Shown piece by piece: positions 1 through 12,509 of a stretch of 64,000 nucleotides of DNA. This DNA comes from Perognathus longimembris pacificus (taxonomy: Eukaryota > Chordata > Mammalia > Rodentia > Heteromyidae). Below the pieces are notes generated by a model, which did not search any database, was not told the origin of the DNA, and saw nothing but the letters and a program-made list of their open reading frames with translations. How positions within the stretch are numbered: position 1 is the stretch's first letter; each line of letters starts with the position of its first letter. The DNA lies in NCBI RefSeq assembly GCF_023159225.1, contig NC_063188.1, forward strand, positions 31,183,626 to 31,247,625. Direction: 5' to 3'. The translations under genes and the position numbers were made by a program.

Positions 1-725
1 GTGATTGAAGACGGCTTCCTTGTGCATTAAAAAAAAAACAAACCAGGGGCAAAATGATGGTGCTTTTGGCCCTTGGATTATATGACAGGATTGAACAATT
101 TCCAGAATCACACATAATCTGAAAGCAATAGATAAGGATGTCCCTGATCTGTGTAGCAGTCTTGAGGTATTTGGGGACATCAGGAGACTCAGCCTGAGTA
201 TCTGAAAAAAGAAGAGAAAAATAGATATTTAGGGGGCCTTACTAACCCCTCTAGAATAATTAGAGCCAGCCAAGGCAAAGGCTTGTGTTTATATGCATTT
301 CAGTTTCCCAGGCCGTGGGATTTAGACATTCAAAGGCAGTATTTCAAGAAGACATTCTCCTTTTGGTTTGTTATTTCCCCCGTAGACTGGTAGGTTTTGT
401 GAGGCCCATGTAAACTGATTGGAGCAGACCCTTTTTATCTCCTGTGCCTGTTACCATCCCTCCTCCCTCCCCCTTCCATGATTTGATGAAGGCACTTTGA
501 TCAGAGGATTTCAAGGTTGTCTAGAGACGTTCCCCCATATGTGTTAAGATGTTGTAAACTGTAAATGCTGCAGATGTGCAGTGTTCAATACTGGGCAGCC
601 AAAGAGCTGCATTTGAAATCATCTTGGCTCTCAAGCTCTGTCCTCCATTGCATTCTCATTTATGTGTACATTTGCAAGATGTGTGTAATGTCATTTTCCA
701 AAAATAAAATTTGATTTCATTCAAT
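1..725 (+). other. DCX: Probable distal 3'UTR and poly(A) site of DCX (doublecortin)
   Basis: No coding sequence is seen. The stretch has no recognised SINE or L1 and ends at a canonical AATAAA at 703-708, with likely cleavage near 720-727. In mammals DCX lies upstream of CAPN6 in the same orientation, roughly 20 kb or more away, and has a very long 3'UTR. The position and strand of this poly(A) signal fit that. Assignment rests on synteny plus the signal, not on recognised protein sequence. It could instead be another transcript end. Confidence 0.5.
703..708 (+). terminator. DCX: AATAAA poly(A) signal, probable DCX 3' end
   Basis: Canonical hexamer preceded by a T/A-rich stretch and followed within 20 nt by a TTTCATTCAATAG context. 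It is the only strong signal in the first kilobase that matches the expected DCX direction. Confidence 0.5.
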
Positions 726-1856
726 AGTTCTGGCTGACATTCTCTTTTTTTAAAAAAAAAATCAGTGAATCGAAGATCATAGAACCATGAACATCCAGGC
801 TGACAGGAAACTTAGACATTATATTGTCCAACCCCTTCATTTTATAGATGAGGAAGCTGAGTGTCAATGTAGGCTACGAAGACCACACTGAATAGCACCG
901 CATATTCGTAATATGTCAAATCTCCCTTCAAAGTTTTAACAGAAATCAAATTACCTACTTATGTATGTAAAATGCATTTCCTAAGGCCAATCTCTGTCAT
1001 CCAAATAGGAAGTCACTTTGAGATCCAAGTAAACATTTCATATTCCTTGAACACACCAACACCTGCTGCCTGCAGATACTTTAACAGTGTGGCCTTTTCT
1101 CCCTCAGAGGTTAATGGTACAGCCACTTTGAAAGAGGAAACAGAGATTTTATTCATCCTTGGGAATGAATGAGTAATAACTATTTTTCTCAGATAAGGTT
1201 TTAATAGGATCAAAACCAGAAAGAATTTGGCTTTGGGAGAGGTTGAGGGATAGGGTGGGAGGAAATAGCTCCAAGAGAGGAGGCTAAGGTATTAGAAACC
1301 TTTTGACCAACATTATTTTGTGAAGGCTAACCCTGCAGCTCCCACCTAATCTGTGCTTGGAGTAACAAGGTGCCAGAATCTCACTCCCCAGGGCCAAGCT
1401 GATTAGGAAATCTTCCTTCATAACAATCATTTATTAACTAACCTACTGACTCTCATAGCAGCAAAGTGGATAGAAATGGGACATCTTGTTGTTTCCAATT
1501 CAAAGAATATTTGCGTAAAGCGCTTAAAATTTTCTTTAACAAAAATGTCACCAGATGATATAGTGTGAAGGACAATACAGTGCAGGGGGTAGATAATTTC
1601 ATTATATTTCTCAGTTGCTATTGAGACCAAGGTCAAAGACCAGGGCCAAATAATGCTAAAGAGTTTAAAGGAAAGAATTAAAAGAGAGGGTTTGCAGGAA
1701 TAAATAAAAATGTAGGAATAAGGAAAGTAATATATTCACTTAAATCATTGTCTTTATTTTTTAAATCACATTCTTTTTACCTTTTTGTTATTAGAAGGGT
1801 TCTTTGTGAAATTTTGTTCATGGCAGAAGATAGGTATGTATTCATTTCCCTTTTAT
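726..1856. other. Intergenic, no gene seen
   Basis: Only short chance reading frames. At about 770-860 there is a stretch of the type 'detected, ... CCAACCCCTTCATTTTA..GATGAGGAAGCTGAG', resembling an ancient MIR-like SINE core. Nothing else is recognised. Confidence 0.6.
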
Positions 1857-2050
1857 TGCCTGTTCTGGGACTTGAACTCAGGGACTGGGCATTTCCCTGA
1901 GCTGCTTCTTTTTTTGTTCCAGGCTAGCCACTCTACCACTTGAGCCACAGGATCATTTCAGGCCTTTTCTGGTTTTGCTGAGGAATCGAATCCAGGGCTT
2001 CATGAATGCTAGGCAAGCACTCTACTACTAAGCCACATTCCCAGGCCTGG
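1857..2050 (-). mobile_element. ID-dimer SINE, diverged
   Basis: Read on the - strand it has the two-monomer ID structure. The right monomer reverse complement shows the CTTGAACTCAGGGAC and CACTTGAGCCACAG blocks. The left monomer shows GAATCGAATCCAGGGCTTC and AAGCACTCTAC, the tRNA-like B and A box remnants. Several substitutions mark it as older than the copy at 62,009-62,204. Confidence 0.75.
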
Positions 2051-2179
2051 GTTTAATCTCTTAACGTTCCAAGAAGACAGCCTTTTCAAATTGAAGACAG
2101 AACTCACATACATAGAGATATGGAGAAATGGGTCTTCTAGGCTGTTCCAAGAGTCCAGATAGGGACTCTGAATTAAGGT

Positions 2180-2392
2180 CACCTATAATCCTAGCTACTT
2201 GAGAGGCTGAGATCTAATTGTAGTTCAATGCCAGCCTAGGCAAGAAAGACTTTGAGGCTGCTCTCTCTAATTCCAGCAAAAAAAGGAAGACGTAGAGTTG
2301 TGGCTCAAATGGTAGAACACTAGCCTTGAGCAAAAAGCCAAGGGAGAATGCAAAATCCCGAGTTCAAGCCCCAGTATTGACACAAAATAAAT
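2180..2392 (+). mobile_element. Composite SINE (7SL/B1-like + ID-like)
   Basis: The left half carries the B1/7SL-like CACCTATAATCCTAGCTACT and GAGGCTGAGATC blocks. The right half is ID-like (GTGGCTCAAATGGTAGAAC, GAGTTCAAGCCCCAG) and ends in an A-rich tail. This is the composite arrangement expected for geomyoid rodents. Confidence 0.75.
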
Positions 2393-4199
2393 GGGCACAG
2401 TGAAGAAAGAGTGAAACCTCCAACTGGAGCAATTCAACATGGAACCATCCTTGTTCTCTGTGTCTCCTCTGCTCTGGACAGATCAGTAGCCTTTCCTACT
2501 CCTCCCCTGACTGGTCCTGGCTCTGCAATGCTCATTCACACTTCCCTGTTGCTGACAGTCTACCCTTCTTTCCCTGCCTAGAAAAATACCCTCTGAATGC
2601 CCTTCCACATTCTCTCCACCTGTCTAAATCTCACACCGAGCCAAAACCTACCAGCAACGGAACTTAAAGCATATTTATAAGAAAAACAAATCCAAACATG
2701 GAGAAAAACTGGCAACTTTTATCCTGAACTTTCCAAGGCAGTCTTGATCTTATGTAATTTGTGTTCCTTTTCCAAATAAAGGTGATTTATTATATATATA
2801 TGATTTCATTTTTATACTTTTCTAAAAAGGAATTTACACAAATACACTCACGAAGTGGAAAACATCCCTTGTGAGGCCACATGTTCTCATGGATGATTTG
2901 GAAAATAGGACTACTTTCAGGAGAGCCATTATGCAGATTTCCTTTTCAACTTTTCTGTCCCTCATCCCATCCCCTGTATCCCCTCATTACTATGGAATAG
3001 GTACTGTATACTTCATTAGTAATCCTTCCTTTGCAATACTCCCAGAGGGGTTTTTAAGTCATCTAATTATATGAAGCCTGATTTCTTTGAGCAGATGACC
3101 TTGAATAAGCAGGTAATTTGTTGTAACTGAGGTTGCTGATTTTCTCCAATGAAGAAAACTTCACTTAAATTGTTAGGATCTCTATAATTTTCCTTAGAAA
3201 TAAGCCAACGCCTGTAAAAATGAAAAACTGTCAAAAGTGGAAGAGTGTTTATAAACCACTAGTCCAGTAGTCCCTAAACTTACTTGGGGATATGAGTGGC
3301 ATGTTATATTGCTTCAAATACCAATTCCTGGGACTCTATCTCTGTCCCACTTTATTACAATCTTCAGGTAGCATTGTGGAGAGCTGTACATTGAATAAGA
3401 ACCTCAATGATTATTTCAATTGAGAAGTTTACAACATCTTCCAAGTTTGCTGTATATTAACATGCTCTGAGGCTGTTGTTTAAAATGATCTCCTTGTTTA
3501 GAAGATTTGTTGTAAAATCCAGATTCCATGTTTCTCAAAAGCTGCTCACCAAACAAATATGCTTATGGTTCATGGACCCACCTTTAAGTAGTAAAGTACG
3601 AATAAGTTCAAGTCCATCTTTGTTCAGAAGATGAAACTGAAGCAGAGATGGCTAGCATTAGGGACTCCTGATTTCTGCACCAGCGCTCTTTCCGTATGAC
3701 CAGGCTGCTCATCACCAACAGGCACTTAAGGCACCCCAGCTGCAATGGCACTGTTTCCAATCAGGGGCTAATTGGAAAAATGGTGCTTCCTGAAAGAGAA
3801 GCAGCCCTGGCTTGTCTCAGTAATGAGTGGGCACACTGGCAGGGGGAAAAAAAGACAAAGGGTAGGGGAAGGGACAGAATTTATGTCTCATTTTAATTGA
3901 AGAAATGAGCCAAAGTCCCTTCACAAGGAGCCATGGGGTGAAGGGCAGGAGTTAAGGTTATAAAATGTCCTTCTACATCATCTAGGGGAGGGATAAACTA
4001 ATTTAGGAAACAAAAAACTATCCCCCAAAGCCATGTGATGGAGACGCTATAAGAAGCTGAGGGAACCCAAGGAGGGGCTGGGTAACTGCTAGAATAGGGT
4101 GATGAAGGCTGCTAGATATTGGGGGTAGAATAATAAAGCATTAATGATGAGGAATGAGCTAAGAATTACCCTGCCTAGAATAAATCTTTATTTTAATGG
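2393..4199. other. Intergenic, no gene seen
   Basis: No splice-supported coding sequence. About 3,265-3,480 weakly resembles an old hAT/MER5-type DNA transposon (CAGTAGTCCCTAAAC start, then 'CCAATTCCTGGGACTC'), but I cannot confirm it. The rest looks like single-copy DNA. Confidence 0.5.
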
Positions 4200-5060
4200 T
4201 CTCCTTCAAACACAGGCGTCACTGAGGAGGTGAAACTTGAGCTGAGGTTTTAACAAGTTGATGTGTGTTAGGCAAATCCAGGTGGGGGAGAGAACAAGGA
4301 CATTTCTGCCAGGAAGTCCAATATGAACAAAGTCAACGAAGTATGATCCATGTCTAATGTGTCTAGAGGCCTGAAAGGCCTCTGGTAAGGTTGGGGAACC
4401 TAGAGTGTTCAATACAAGGTAGGGAGTAGATGGAAGCCATGTTGGAGAAGTGAATTTGGGATTCATCCACTGAACAACTATGCAATATGCTTTGTGACAG
4501 GCACTGGGCTAGTTTCTAGGGGGTATGCAGGTGTGGCTCCTCAATTCACAGAACTCCAGATTGAGCTTCAGGAATGTAATACTTACGGCATCATTTGTCA
4601 AAGTTTGCGACAAAAAATACATATTGAATGGCAGAGGAAGTGGCATCTTAGGTGAAAACTGAATGTGAGTCAACGTTAGCTAGGAGAGGAGAAAAAATAG
4701 GTGAGGGGAAAAGAATATGTGAAATGTCTGAGAAAAAGGCCTCTGTGTTGGAGTAACTGGAAGAAATTCAGTACAGCTTAAGTGTGGACAACGATGCAGG
4801 AAAAGTGGTGAGAGATGACACCAGAGAGCCAGACAGAGGTCAGACCATGTGGGGCCTGTAAGCTGCATTAAGCAGTTTGAATTTCCCCCTGAAGAGCACT
4901 CAGAGAGTCATTAAAGAATCTGAAACGGGAGAGTAAGATGGGCAGATAAAACGTGTGGCAAATTGGAGAGACTTTCAGGAAGTAGACTGAATCCTTGGTG
5001 AAGGATTAAATCTGTGGAAGAGTAAGGGAGTTGAAGTTCTGCCTGGACGGAAGTGAGTCA
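4200..5060 (+). repeat. Ancient interspersed repeat relic (family not named)
   Basis: Contains, in order, phrases typical of one old mammalian-wide element. These are a 'GAGGTGAAACTTGAGCTGAG' block, a 'CATGTGGGGCCTGTAAGC' block and a 'TTGAATTTCCCCCTGAAGAGC' block. Four more relics with related phrases lie at 11,705-11,960, 31,495-31,740, 51,570-52,230 and 62,740-63,000. Family assignment (possibly L2-class) needs a repeat library. Confidence 0.5.
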
Positions 5061-5312
5061 GAGCCAGGAAGAGCTAAAGACCACTCTGTCATTTGGGAAC
5101 CTCCTGGTGAGCAGTGAAAGCTCTCACAAAAACTGGGCTGTGGACATAGGGCTTTAAGGAGCTAGAAGCAAATGATGATCTTTTTACTGTTCCCTCCCCT
5201 GACTGTTGTGTTGCCTCATAGTAGTCTGGGGCTTGGCTGCATTGCTTCACTCTGGTGGGAAAAGTCAGGGCCAAGTAGGAGGAGCTATCAGCTGCTGAAC
5301 TCTCCTGTGATG

Positions 5313-5482
5313 TGCTAGCACTGTGCTCAGCATCCCATTCACTTTATGCAGAACAAGCCTCACCCAAACCTGGCAGGGTGTGCTAGGTTGTTCTCATGTT
5401 TACAGACAGGAACTGGGCTCAGTGAGATGGAGTGGCCTGCTTGTATAAACACAGCCAAGAAATGATAGTGTGCTGGTCTTTC
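5313..5482 (+). mobile_element. MIR-type SINE relic
   Basis: Shows CTAGCACTGTGCTCAGCAT, then TTCTCATGTTTACAGACAGG and a GGGCTCAGTGAGATGGAG segment, matching the MIR core and its 'TTTACAGATGAGGAAACTGAG' region with ancient-level divergence. Confidence 0.55.
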
Positions 5483-5859
5483 CATTAGACTGACTTACCT
5501 CTTCATAAATTTTGATAGGACAAATTACCACTGCAATAAGTCTTACCATTATGAGTGCCATAACAACAGTTTACCATCGTCTTTAGCTGGAATGCCAAAG
5601 ACACCACAAGGAGATCTGAAGCTTCCATGTCAAAATGCTGGATCTCACAGGTGTGGGCAAAGCAGCTAGGAAGTTTTGGGGGTGAAAGGCAAGTGGTACT
5701 TAGAACAGAATGGGGATCTCTTCTCTGTAGAATCCTGATGCTGATACCATAAAGATAAATCTTGAGAGGAACTCTGGATGACCATTATCAAATGGGGATG
5801 TAAGACAATGGTAGGTAGCCTGCTTACACCCACATATCTTGGATTCACTCTCCAGTACT

Positions 5860-6070
5860 GAAAGAGGGAACCAATACAACAGTGATAATTAGACACTATG
5901 TTGGAAATGAACTTTACAACTTGGGGGGAGGGGAATCTGGGGGGAAGAGAAAGTGGGAGAAAACAAGGGATAAGGTAACACTGCTTGAAAAGAAATGTAC
6001 TCATTACCTTACTTATGTCACTGTAACCCAAATTTACTATAAAATTAAAAAATAAAAGAAAAAATAGAAA
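5860..6070 (+). mobile_element. L1 3'-end fragment, + strand
   Basis: Homologous within this window to 44,383-44,582. Both share CAACAGTGATA..TAGACAC, ATGACTTTACAACTTGG, a purine-rich block, ATTCATTAC.TTACTTA and CTGTAA/CTATAA, and both end in an A-rich tail. Two dispersed copies with an A-rich end indicate a lineage L1 3' terminus. Confidence 0.55.
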
Positions 6071-6239
6071 CATCAAAAAATAAAGTCATAAGGTATTCTT
6101 ACCCCAAAAATAATTATGTGAGGTAACATATATGTTAGCTTGATTCAGTCATTCTGCAATACGCACACATTTCAAAACATATTAAATACCATATGTATGT
6201 ATATATGTATATAGGTTGTTAATTGCATATATTTGTTTT

Positions 6240-7060
6240 AGTGTGAACTAGAGTATAAGAAACACAACAGAATGAACAAGCAACCTATGGAATGGCAGAA
6301 AAACAGTACAAATAATATAGCTGACCAGGGTTTGCTACTCAGAATATATAAATATATAAGGAATTTCTACAAGCCAGCAACGGAAAAAAAGAATAACTTG
6401 ATTACAGACATGACATGAGTAGACATGAGTAGACAATTGTCCAACAAAAAACATATGGGTAACAAGCATATGAAAAAAATGTTCAACAGCACTAATCATT
6501 AAGGAGATGTAAATCAAAACCATAGAAATCACTCACCCCATTAAGAATAGCTATTTTTTAATAAAAGCAGAAAATAAGTTGGTAAGCATATCATAAAATT
6601 AGAACCCTTGTACATGTGTCACAATAATGTAAAATTGTGTGGCTGTTATGCTTTGAATCATTCCTTGATATATAAAAATACTTATATGATTTAGCAATCT
6701 TATTTCTGAATATGCATCCAAAAGTTGAAAATATGATCTCTGAGATATATTTGTATAAACATGTTCTATGAAACAGTATTCACAATAGCCCAAAACTGGA
6801 AGCAAGCCACGTAGCCATCGATGGATGGATAAGCAAAATATAGTATATATGTGAAATGGAATACTATACAACATTGAAAGAAGGCAAATCAGTGACAAAA
6901 GTCACAAAAACCAACCACTGTATGATTGCACATATATGAAGTATCGAAAGCAATCTAATTCACAGACATAGAAAGTAAAATGGCAGTTGCTAGGTGCTTG
7001 AGGGAAGAGATAAATAACCATTTAATGAATATAGTTTCAATAAACAAGAAAAAAAATTTT
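6240..7060 (+). mobile_element. Old L1 ORF2 3' portion, + strand
   Basis: Decayed reverse-transcriptase-LINE text typical of L1 ORF2 3' ends. It includes 'ACAAGCATATGAAAAAAATG', 'AATCATTAAGGAGATGTAAA', 'CACAATAGCCCAAAACTGGA' and 'TGGAATACTATACAACATTG', followed by an A-rich end near 7,050. No open frame survives. Confidence 0.75.
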
Positions 7061-7126
7061 GAAGATGTTCAAAGTAAGGTGAACATCACTACTGAACTGT
7101 TTACTTACAATGGCCTTCAAGATTAG

Positions 7127-7250
7127 GGCCAGGTGTGGTGATGTATGTCTGTATTCCCAACAATTCATGAAACAGAGGTAGGAGAATCATGGGCCAAGGC
7201 CAGTCTGTGCAAGTTAGTGTGATTCCCTAGCTTAAAAATGAACTCAAATA
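7127..7250 (+). mobile_element. B1/7SL-like SINE monomer
   Basis: Starts GGGCCAGGTGTGGTGATG and continues with CTGTATTCCCAACAATTCAT and GGCCAGTCTGTGC, a diverged 7SL-derived monomer. It directly abuts the composite SINE that follows. Confidence 0.6.
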
Positions 7251-7485
7251 CAGGTGTCAATGGTTCACATCTGTAATCCTGACTACTCATGAGGCTGAGA
7301 TATGAGAATCACTGTTAAGAGCCAGCCCAGGAAAAGACAAGTCTGAGATACTCTTACCTCCAATTAGCCCACAAAATGCTCAAAGTGCAGGTGTGACTTA
7401 AGTGGTCAAACACTAACCTTGAGCGAAAAAGCTAAACAAGAGCATCAAGCCCTAAGTTCAAGCCTCACCACTGGCACTAATTTTT
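7251..7485 (+). mobile_element. Composite SINE (7SL/B1-like + ID-like)
   Basis: CATCTGTAATCCTGACTACT and GAGGCTGAGATATGAGAATC in the left half; ATTAGCCCACAAAATGCTC linker; ID-like right half ending GTTCAAGCCTCACCACTGGC. Moderately diverged. A further ID-like piece follows at about 7,500-7,600. Confidence 0.7.
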
Positions 7486-7660
7486 AACAAATAAACTAAA
7501 GGCAAATATGACAGAGAGAGTGGCTCAAGTTTTACTGCACCAGCTAGCAAGAAAGCACAAAGTCCTGAGTTCAATGCCCAGTACTGTAAAAACGAACAAC
7601 AAAACAAAAACAGAAAAATATCTTGAAAATAGTATTTTCTTTTCTGCATATTTTATCATT

Positions 7661-8999
7661 TTTTAAATCTTTCCAAAAATGTAAGGTGGGATTGATATTT
7701 TGAGGAATCCTTTCTCTTCCCAGAAGCCTCGGAAGCTCTCACCCTTAAATTTCCTAAGCTTTTTCCACACCCCTTTTTCAGGCAACAGGAAGAATGACAC
7801 TGTTTCTCGGAGTAAACTCCTTGAAGCCTCTCTCTCTCCCCTGTTTTGCTGAGTCCCTTCTCCTCCGCTTCTAGCCAGTGGATATTCTTAGTCTAGTTGA
7901 TATATGTTGGTGGAATGTGCCCTTTCAGAGGTACTGGACAAAGGCTGTGAATGAGAGGAGAAAGGTGTGGACAGCTCGTTCCAGTTCTGTAAGTCATAAG
8001 GAGCTCTGTGCTTGCCCAGCAATAGCCTAGCTTTGTCGATTTCAGCAAGCCTCTGCTTCCTCTGAAACGTTCTTTCACTCCAGGCATGAAAACACAGTAA
8101 ACCACGATCCAAAAAAAACCTGTGCACCCGTGAATGGCGCTTTGTAAGCAGGTTAATGTATAACATTTTAGAAAGCTGGGCAGGGAGCATGTTTGCTTTT
8201 CCAACAGGAACCACATCAGGGGTGTCAGATGCCAATAATCCCAGAATTCTGTGGTCATAGACTTTGAATCGGCAGCCAAACTTTGGCATCTAAACATGGA
8301 GGCCAGTGATTTCCAACCTTTTCACCACGAAAGATTTCTTTTACTATTTTTCCCCCTTGGAGGCCCCAAGTTTGAAGTGATGTGTATCTACCAAAGTTGC
8401 ATTTATTGTGGAATAATTCCTTTTCCCAATTATTTACTCACTCAGTACTCTTAATCCACATGAGATAACCACAGCCAACTAATAGAGTTTCAGTCAAAAG
8501 CACAGAAACATGATACTGTACTTAGCTCTCTGTGGCTTTGTTTTGGCTCTGTGTGCAATTTCTATTAGACTTTCCTAACAATGAAAAATAACTTAAGAGA
8601 TCCCAGATTGAAAGCTGCCAGGACAAGGTACCAGGGATTTTGTAGGAACACTGTCATCTTAAGCAACGCTAAAGCCCCTAAAGCACACATAGGGCTGAAT
8701 GTGTTCATCTGCAGCTCCTTGCCTCATTTCATGATCATTTCACTAGCTTGACTTTCTTTCTTCCCGGTCAAAATAATGATGAAACATATCACTTACAGAA
8801 AGAACATCCATTTAACCTAGCACCTTCAAAAGTGTCAGATATTATGAAGTCTCACACCAAAGATCTGCACACGACACTCCCCTTGCCAAATCTAAAGCAT
8901 ACTCCCCATAGATCAGGAATCTTAAGTTGGAAGTTATTTTAGAGGCTCATAAACCAAACATCTCTTAACCACAGTGAATGTGAATGGACATGTCTACTT
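7661..8999. other. Intergenic, no recognised gene; two overlapping - strand frames
   Basis: No repeat is recognised. On the - strand, frames of 133 and 134 codons overlap almost completely (7,888-8,289 and 7,893-8,297). Neither resembles a family I know, and neither has a visible splice or promoter context. Most likely chance openness in a stretch of moderate GC. Confidence 0.5.
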
Positions 9000-9290
9000 G
9001 TCTGTCTATGCAACTGTATGCTAAAAGCCCCTTGAGATGAAGGCCCTTATCTGATTTTTTTTCTCTGTATCTCAGTATGTCAACAACCAGTACAGTTCAG
9101 TGCCTGGCACTGGCAAATGCTAGTAGAATGAATGACAGTGGCTTCTGGGCTAGATGAATAGTTCAATTACTGAGAATAGAAACTTGACTGTGAGCTCCTT
9201 CAAAGAAGAGTATCTTATTCATTGAATTTCCAGTGCGTGGCACAAAACAAATACCCAAGTGAATGGATGAATGGATGGATTCCATTACTG
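9000..9290 (+). mobile_element. Two L2 3'-end relics
   Basis: Two successive copies of the L2 3' signature: 'GCCCCTTGAGATGAAGG'...'GTGCCTGGCACTGGCAAATG' ending in GAATGAATGAC, then 'TGTGAGCTCCTTCAAAG'...'CAGTGCGTGGCACAAAAC' ending in a GAATGGATGAATGG run. Confidence 0.6.
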
Positions 9291-11704
9291 AAGAACTGGT
9301 AGCCCAAGGCTGGACACCAGTTATTTCTGGCACAAAGGTCAGGGCCATAGGTAGAACCCTTTCATGACCATTTAGTTTTATAAGACATCAACCTAGGTTT
9401 GCTCTGCTGTGACTAATAGAATTCTCTACTGTGCAATTCCATTTAACTCCCTTCTTTCCCTCACCTCATCACATTCTCACCTTGCCATTGTTTGCATGTA
9501 TAAGCCCACATATACTCCTTCAAAAAAAGATTGTAGGTCAAAAGCCCAGCACCCCATTTTGGAATGGTTACTGACCCTTGCTCTAAAAGAAGTTTGGAAA
9601 GTACTGAGAATGAATGCAGCCTAGACATGTCTCTCCTTGTGGTGTCACTGGGTGTAATTTAAGCATAGGCATTCCTGCAGTTGTTACACCCAGGCAAGTG
9701 TGGGGAATGAAACAGTTGTCTGTGACTGATTTAAACTGTGGTTTTTGACAACTGTGTCCTGGATTGAAGAGTCCCATCTGTTAATTTTAGTGTCCAAGGG
9801 AGCTGTGAACATGAGTTCCAATAGGAGCAGTGTCAGTTCTGTGGGGCCCTTGACAAGTCAGGAATGAGTTCTTATTCACAAACCAAATTGGGCATTTTCA
9901 CTACACCTAAGTGCTGTTTAATGAAAGCCATTAATTGGTGGCAGGCTCCTAGAATCAGGAACAGGCAGGCAGAACATGGAGGGAGGGGGTAGCAGACGGC
10001 TCTTTTTCAACTGTTTTTCAAAGATCTAGGCAAAGGTCACTTGAACGCTCCTGTCTCAAATTCCAGCCTATATGCCTATCCTCACCCCACCCCCATCCCA
10101 AATCATCATACATGAAGCTCCCCATTCTAGCAAAAGCAATCCAGGATCCCAATCAGATATCAACATTGTAAGACATCACCAAGCACTAATATTTACAGTG
10201 ACTTTGCCTATCAAATGTGTGACTAAGAGCAAGAGAATTTGGCTAGTGGGAGGAATAAGGATAACAGTGAGAAAAAAGAGATGCTTCCTAGGACAGGTAG
10301 TACCCTGTAGGATCTGGCCAGTACAGGAAGACAAAATTGACAGAGGAAATCCAAGGAGATCAAGGGCAAAAACTGAAGGTGATAGGGCCCACCATCTCCA
10401 TTCCAGAGAAGCTTGATAGGAAAGGAGTTTTAGTCCTATCACTCACCCCTAGTGGCAGACTTTCCAGCTGCCCAGTCAACTAATCCATGACTATCTTTAC
10501 AGCTATGTTTGACAAGGCAGGCTTCTATATCACCATATACCAATTTGTAGAACTCAAATACCAGATTTAGTATCTACCCAGTATCCTCTCATTATTTACC
10601 AACATGAACTCTGAAGCCTGGCCCCACCAATCCTTTGTCCTTCTCTCAAGCCCATCCCAACACATGTCACATTTCTAACTAGTTACAGACTTTAAACACA
10701 TCTCTTATGCTCATGCCTCAAATGGCTGCTTTTGCTGAAAGCACTTAGTATCCTTCCAGTCCTAGTCCAGTCCTTGTTCATGTCTCACTACCTCTATGAA
10801 CAAGTTTCCCTGGCAGCCTTTCAGAGGAGACTTTGAATCTGGATAAAAATGTCACACAAGTCTTAAAGTGTTGGTGGATTAATTATTCCTGAGGATGCCC
10901 ATGTCCTCCTGTCTCAAAGCCCTCCACACAGGGATGCAGGAAGGAAGGAAGGAAAGGATAGATTAAAAATGCTTCCTACATACCAAACTTGTGTTCAGAT
11001 AATAATGGTAGCATATCATAGTGGAAGGAGTTGTACCTTGTCATAAGAATCCTCAACTCATGTTTGAAGCTTAGTTCTGCCTCTGAGAGGTCCATCTTAC
11101 TGTTACAAATGTTCAGCTAGACAGTATACATTGCACCTGGTAAGTACTCAATGAAAATGAACCAACTTCCTGTGCTTAGAATATCAGCTGTGGCAATGTT
11201 CATTCGCTGATCCTGTCACCCAACCATTCCACAGTGCTCTCCAGTAATCCAGAATCCCAAACGCCCTTGTAACCCTTTCCCTTTATTACCTCTTTAAAGA
11301 AGCAGAGATTTAGCCAGACTTCAGGGGAGTATCTTCTGTATATGTGAGGCTTGCCTGCAATCTCCGAGCTCTAGATTTCTCTGTATGGTGAGTGCACTGT
11401 CCTCTGCTATCTTTTCTGACCTCCATCCCTTACCTATTTCTCCTTACCCTTCATCTCATCAAAGCCAGGCTGAAATTTCCAGGCCCACTTTACCTTTCTT
11501 ATCTTGGGAATTTGGTGCCCATGCTCTATCATTTTTAACTATGTCCTGAACATTTTCACATCCTAATTTTATTACCAGCTACGATGAAATGAGAATGTTT
11601 CATTCCTGTTTGTTTTCATTTTGTTTCCACCAATAGGACCCATCTGAGAGTTTGGAATGATCAGACACCCCCTTCCATCCTCTTTTCTCTATGATTGCAT
11701 TCCT
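9291..11704. other. Intergenic, no gene seen
   Basis: Short frames only (the longest, 10,072-10,416 on +, is unrecognised and lacks splice context). No recent SINE or L1 was recognised, so this is mostly single-copy DNA with possible regulatory content that cannot be read by eye. Confidence 0.5.
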
Positions 11705-11960
11705 TTAAGAAACAAGTACTATGCTAGGCACTGATACTTTAGAGTCAAACTTAGCATATTCCCTGCCTTCAAAGTGAGGACAAGTACAAATCAAGTAAAG
11801 AAATGAAGGGAACATTTATGCTATTTGAGGACATTGGCCAGAGGAGGGTAGATAAAAGGGAATATGGAAAAATCCAGGAAAAAGAAAAAGCATGCCATGC
11901 TCTGGGATAATTGAATGGGATATACTGCAGAAAATACGACTGAAAGTAGGGCAAAGCCAT
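11705..11960 (+). repeat. Ancient interspersed repeat relic
   Basis: 'GTACTATGCTAGGCACTGA' followed by 'CCCTGCCTTCAAAGTGAGG' matches the start of the same old element as 4,200-5,060. Heavily decayed. Confidence 0.4.
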
Positions 11961-12509
11961 CTCTTAATTAATTGTCCACATGTCAAGTCACCCTAAGACA
12001 GTAGTTCTTAACTAGGGACATTTCCTCCTCTCTGCGTCAGGTGACACTGATTCTTGAGCACAGGAATTATGTGTCCAAGATCCAGCAGGTTCTCCGATAT
12101 CATGAGTGCTTGAGTACATGATGAATATTGAATGAACAAAATATTGATGGAAGATAGTTTGGTGGGGCAAATATGTATTTGAAGAGATTCTTCTCAATTT
12201 ACTTAGTCTTCTTCCCAACACATTCTCTGTCTTCATTTGCTAGAATTGAATTCCATGAGAAGAGAGACTGTTGATTTTGTGCTTTCCAGCAGTTACATCA
12301 ATGACTGGCAAGTATGGAGTTCTTATACATGGATTTTGAATGTGTGAATGGTGGTCATCATCACTGGGCCTAGGGATAAAGGACAGGGAAAGGCACCATG
12401 TTAGGTAGACAGGAATCTATTTTATTCCTTATCTGTTAAAAAGCAAAAAGTGGAGAAGCAGAGTTCTGAAGATCTTCTGACCTGTTTTCTCCATTGCACT
12501 CTGACTTCT

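Noticed and set aside
5666..6076. 136-codon - strand frame
   Set aside because: It lies over the L1 3'-end fragment and its A-rich tail; no recognisable protein family.
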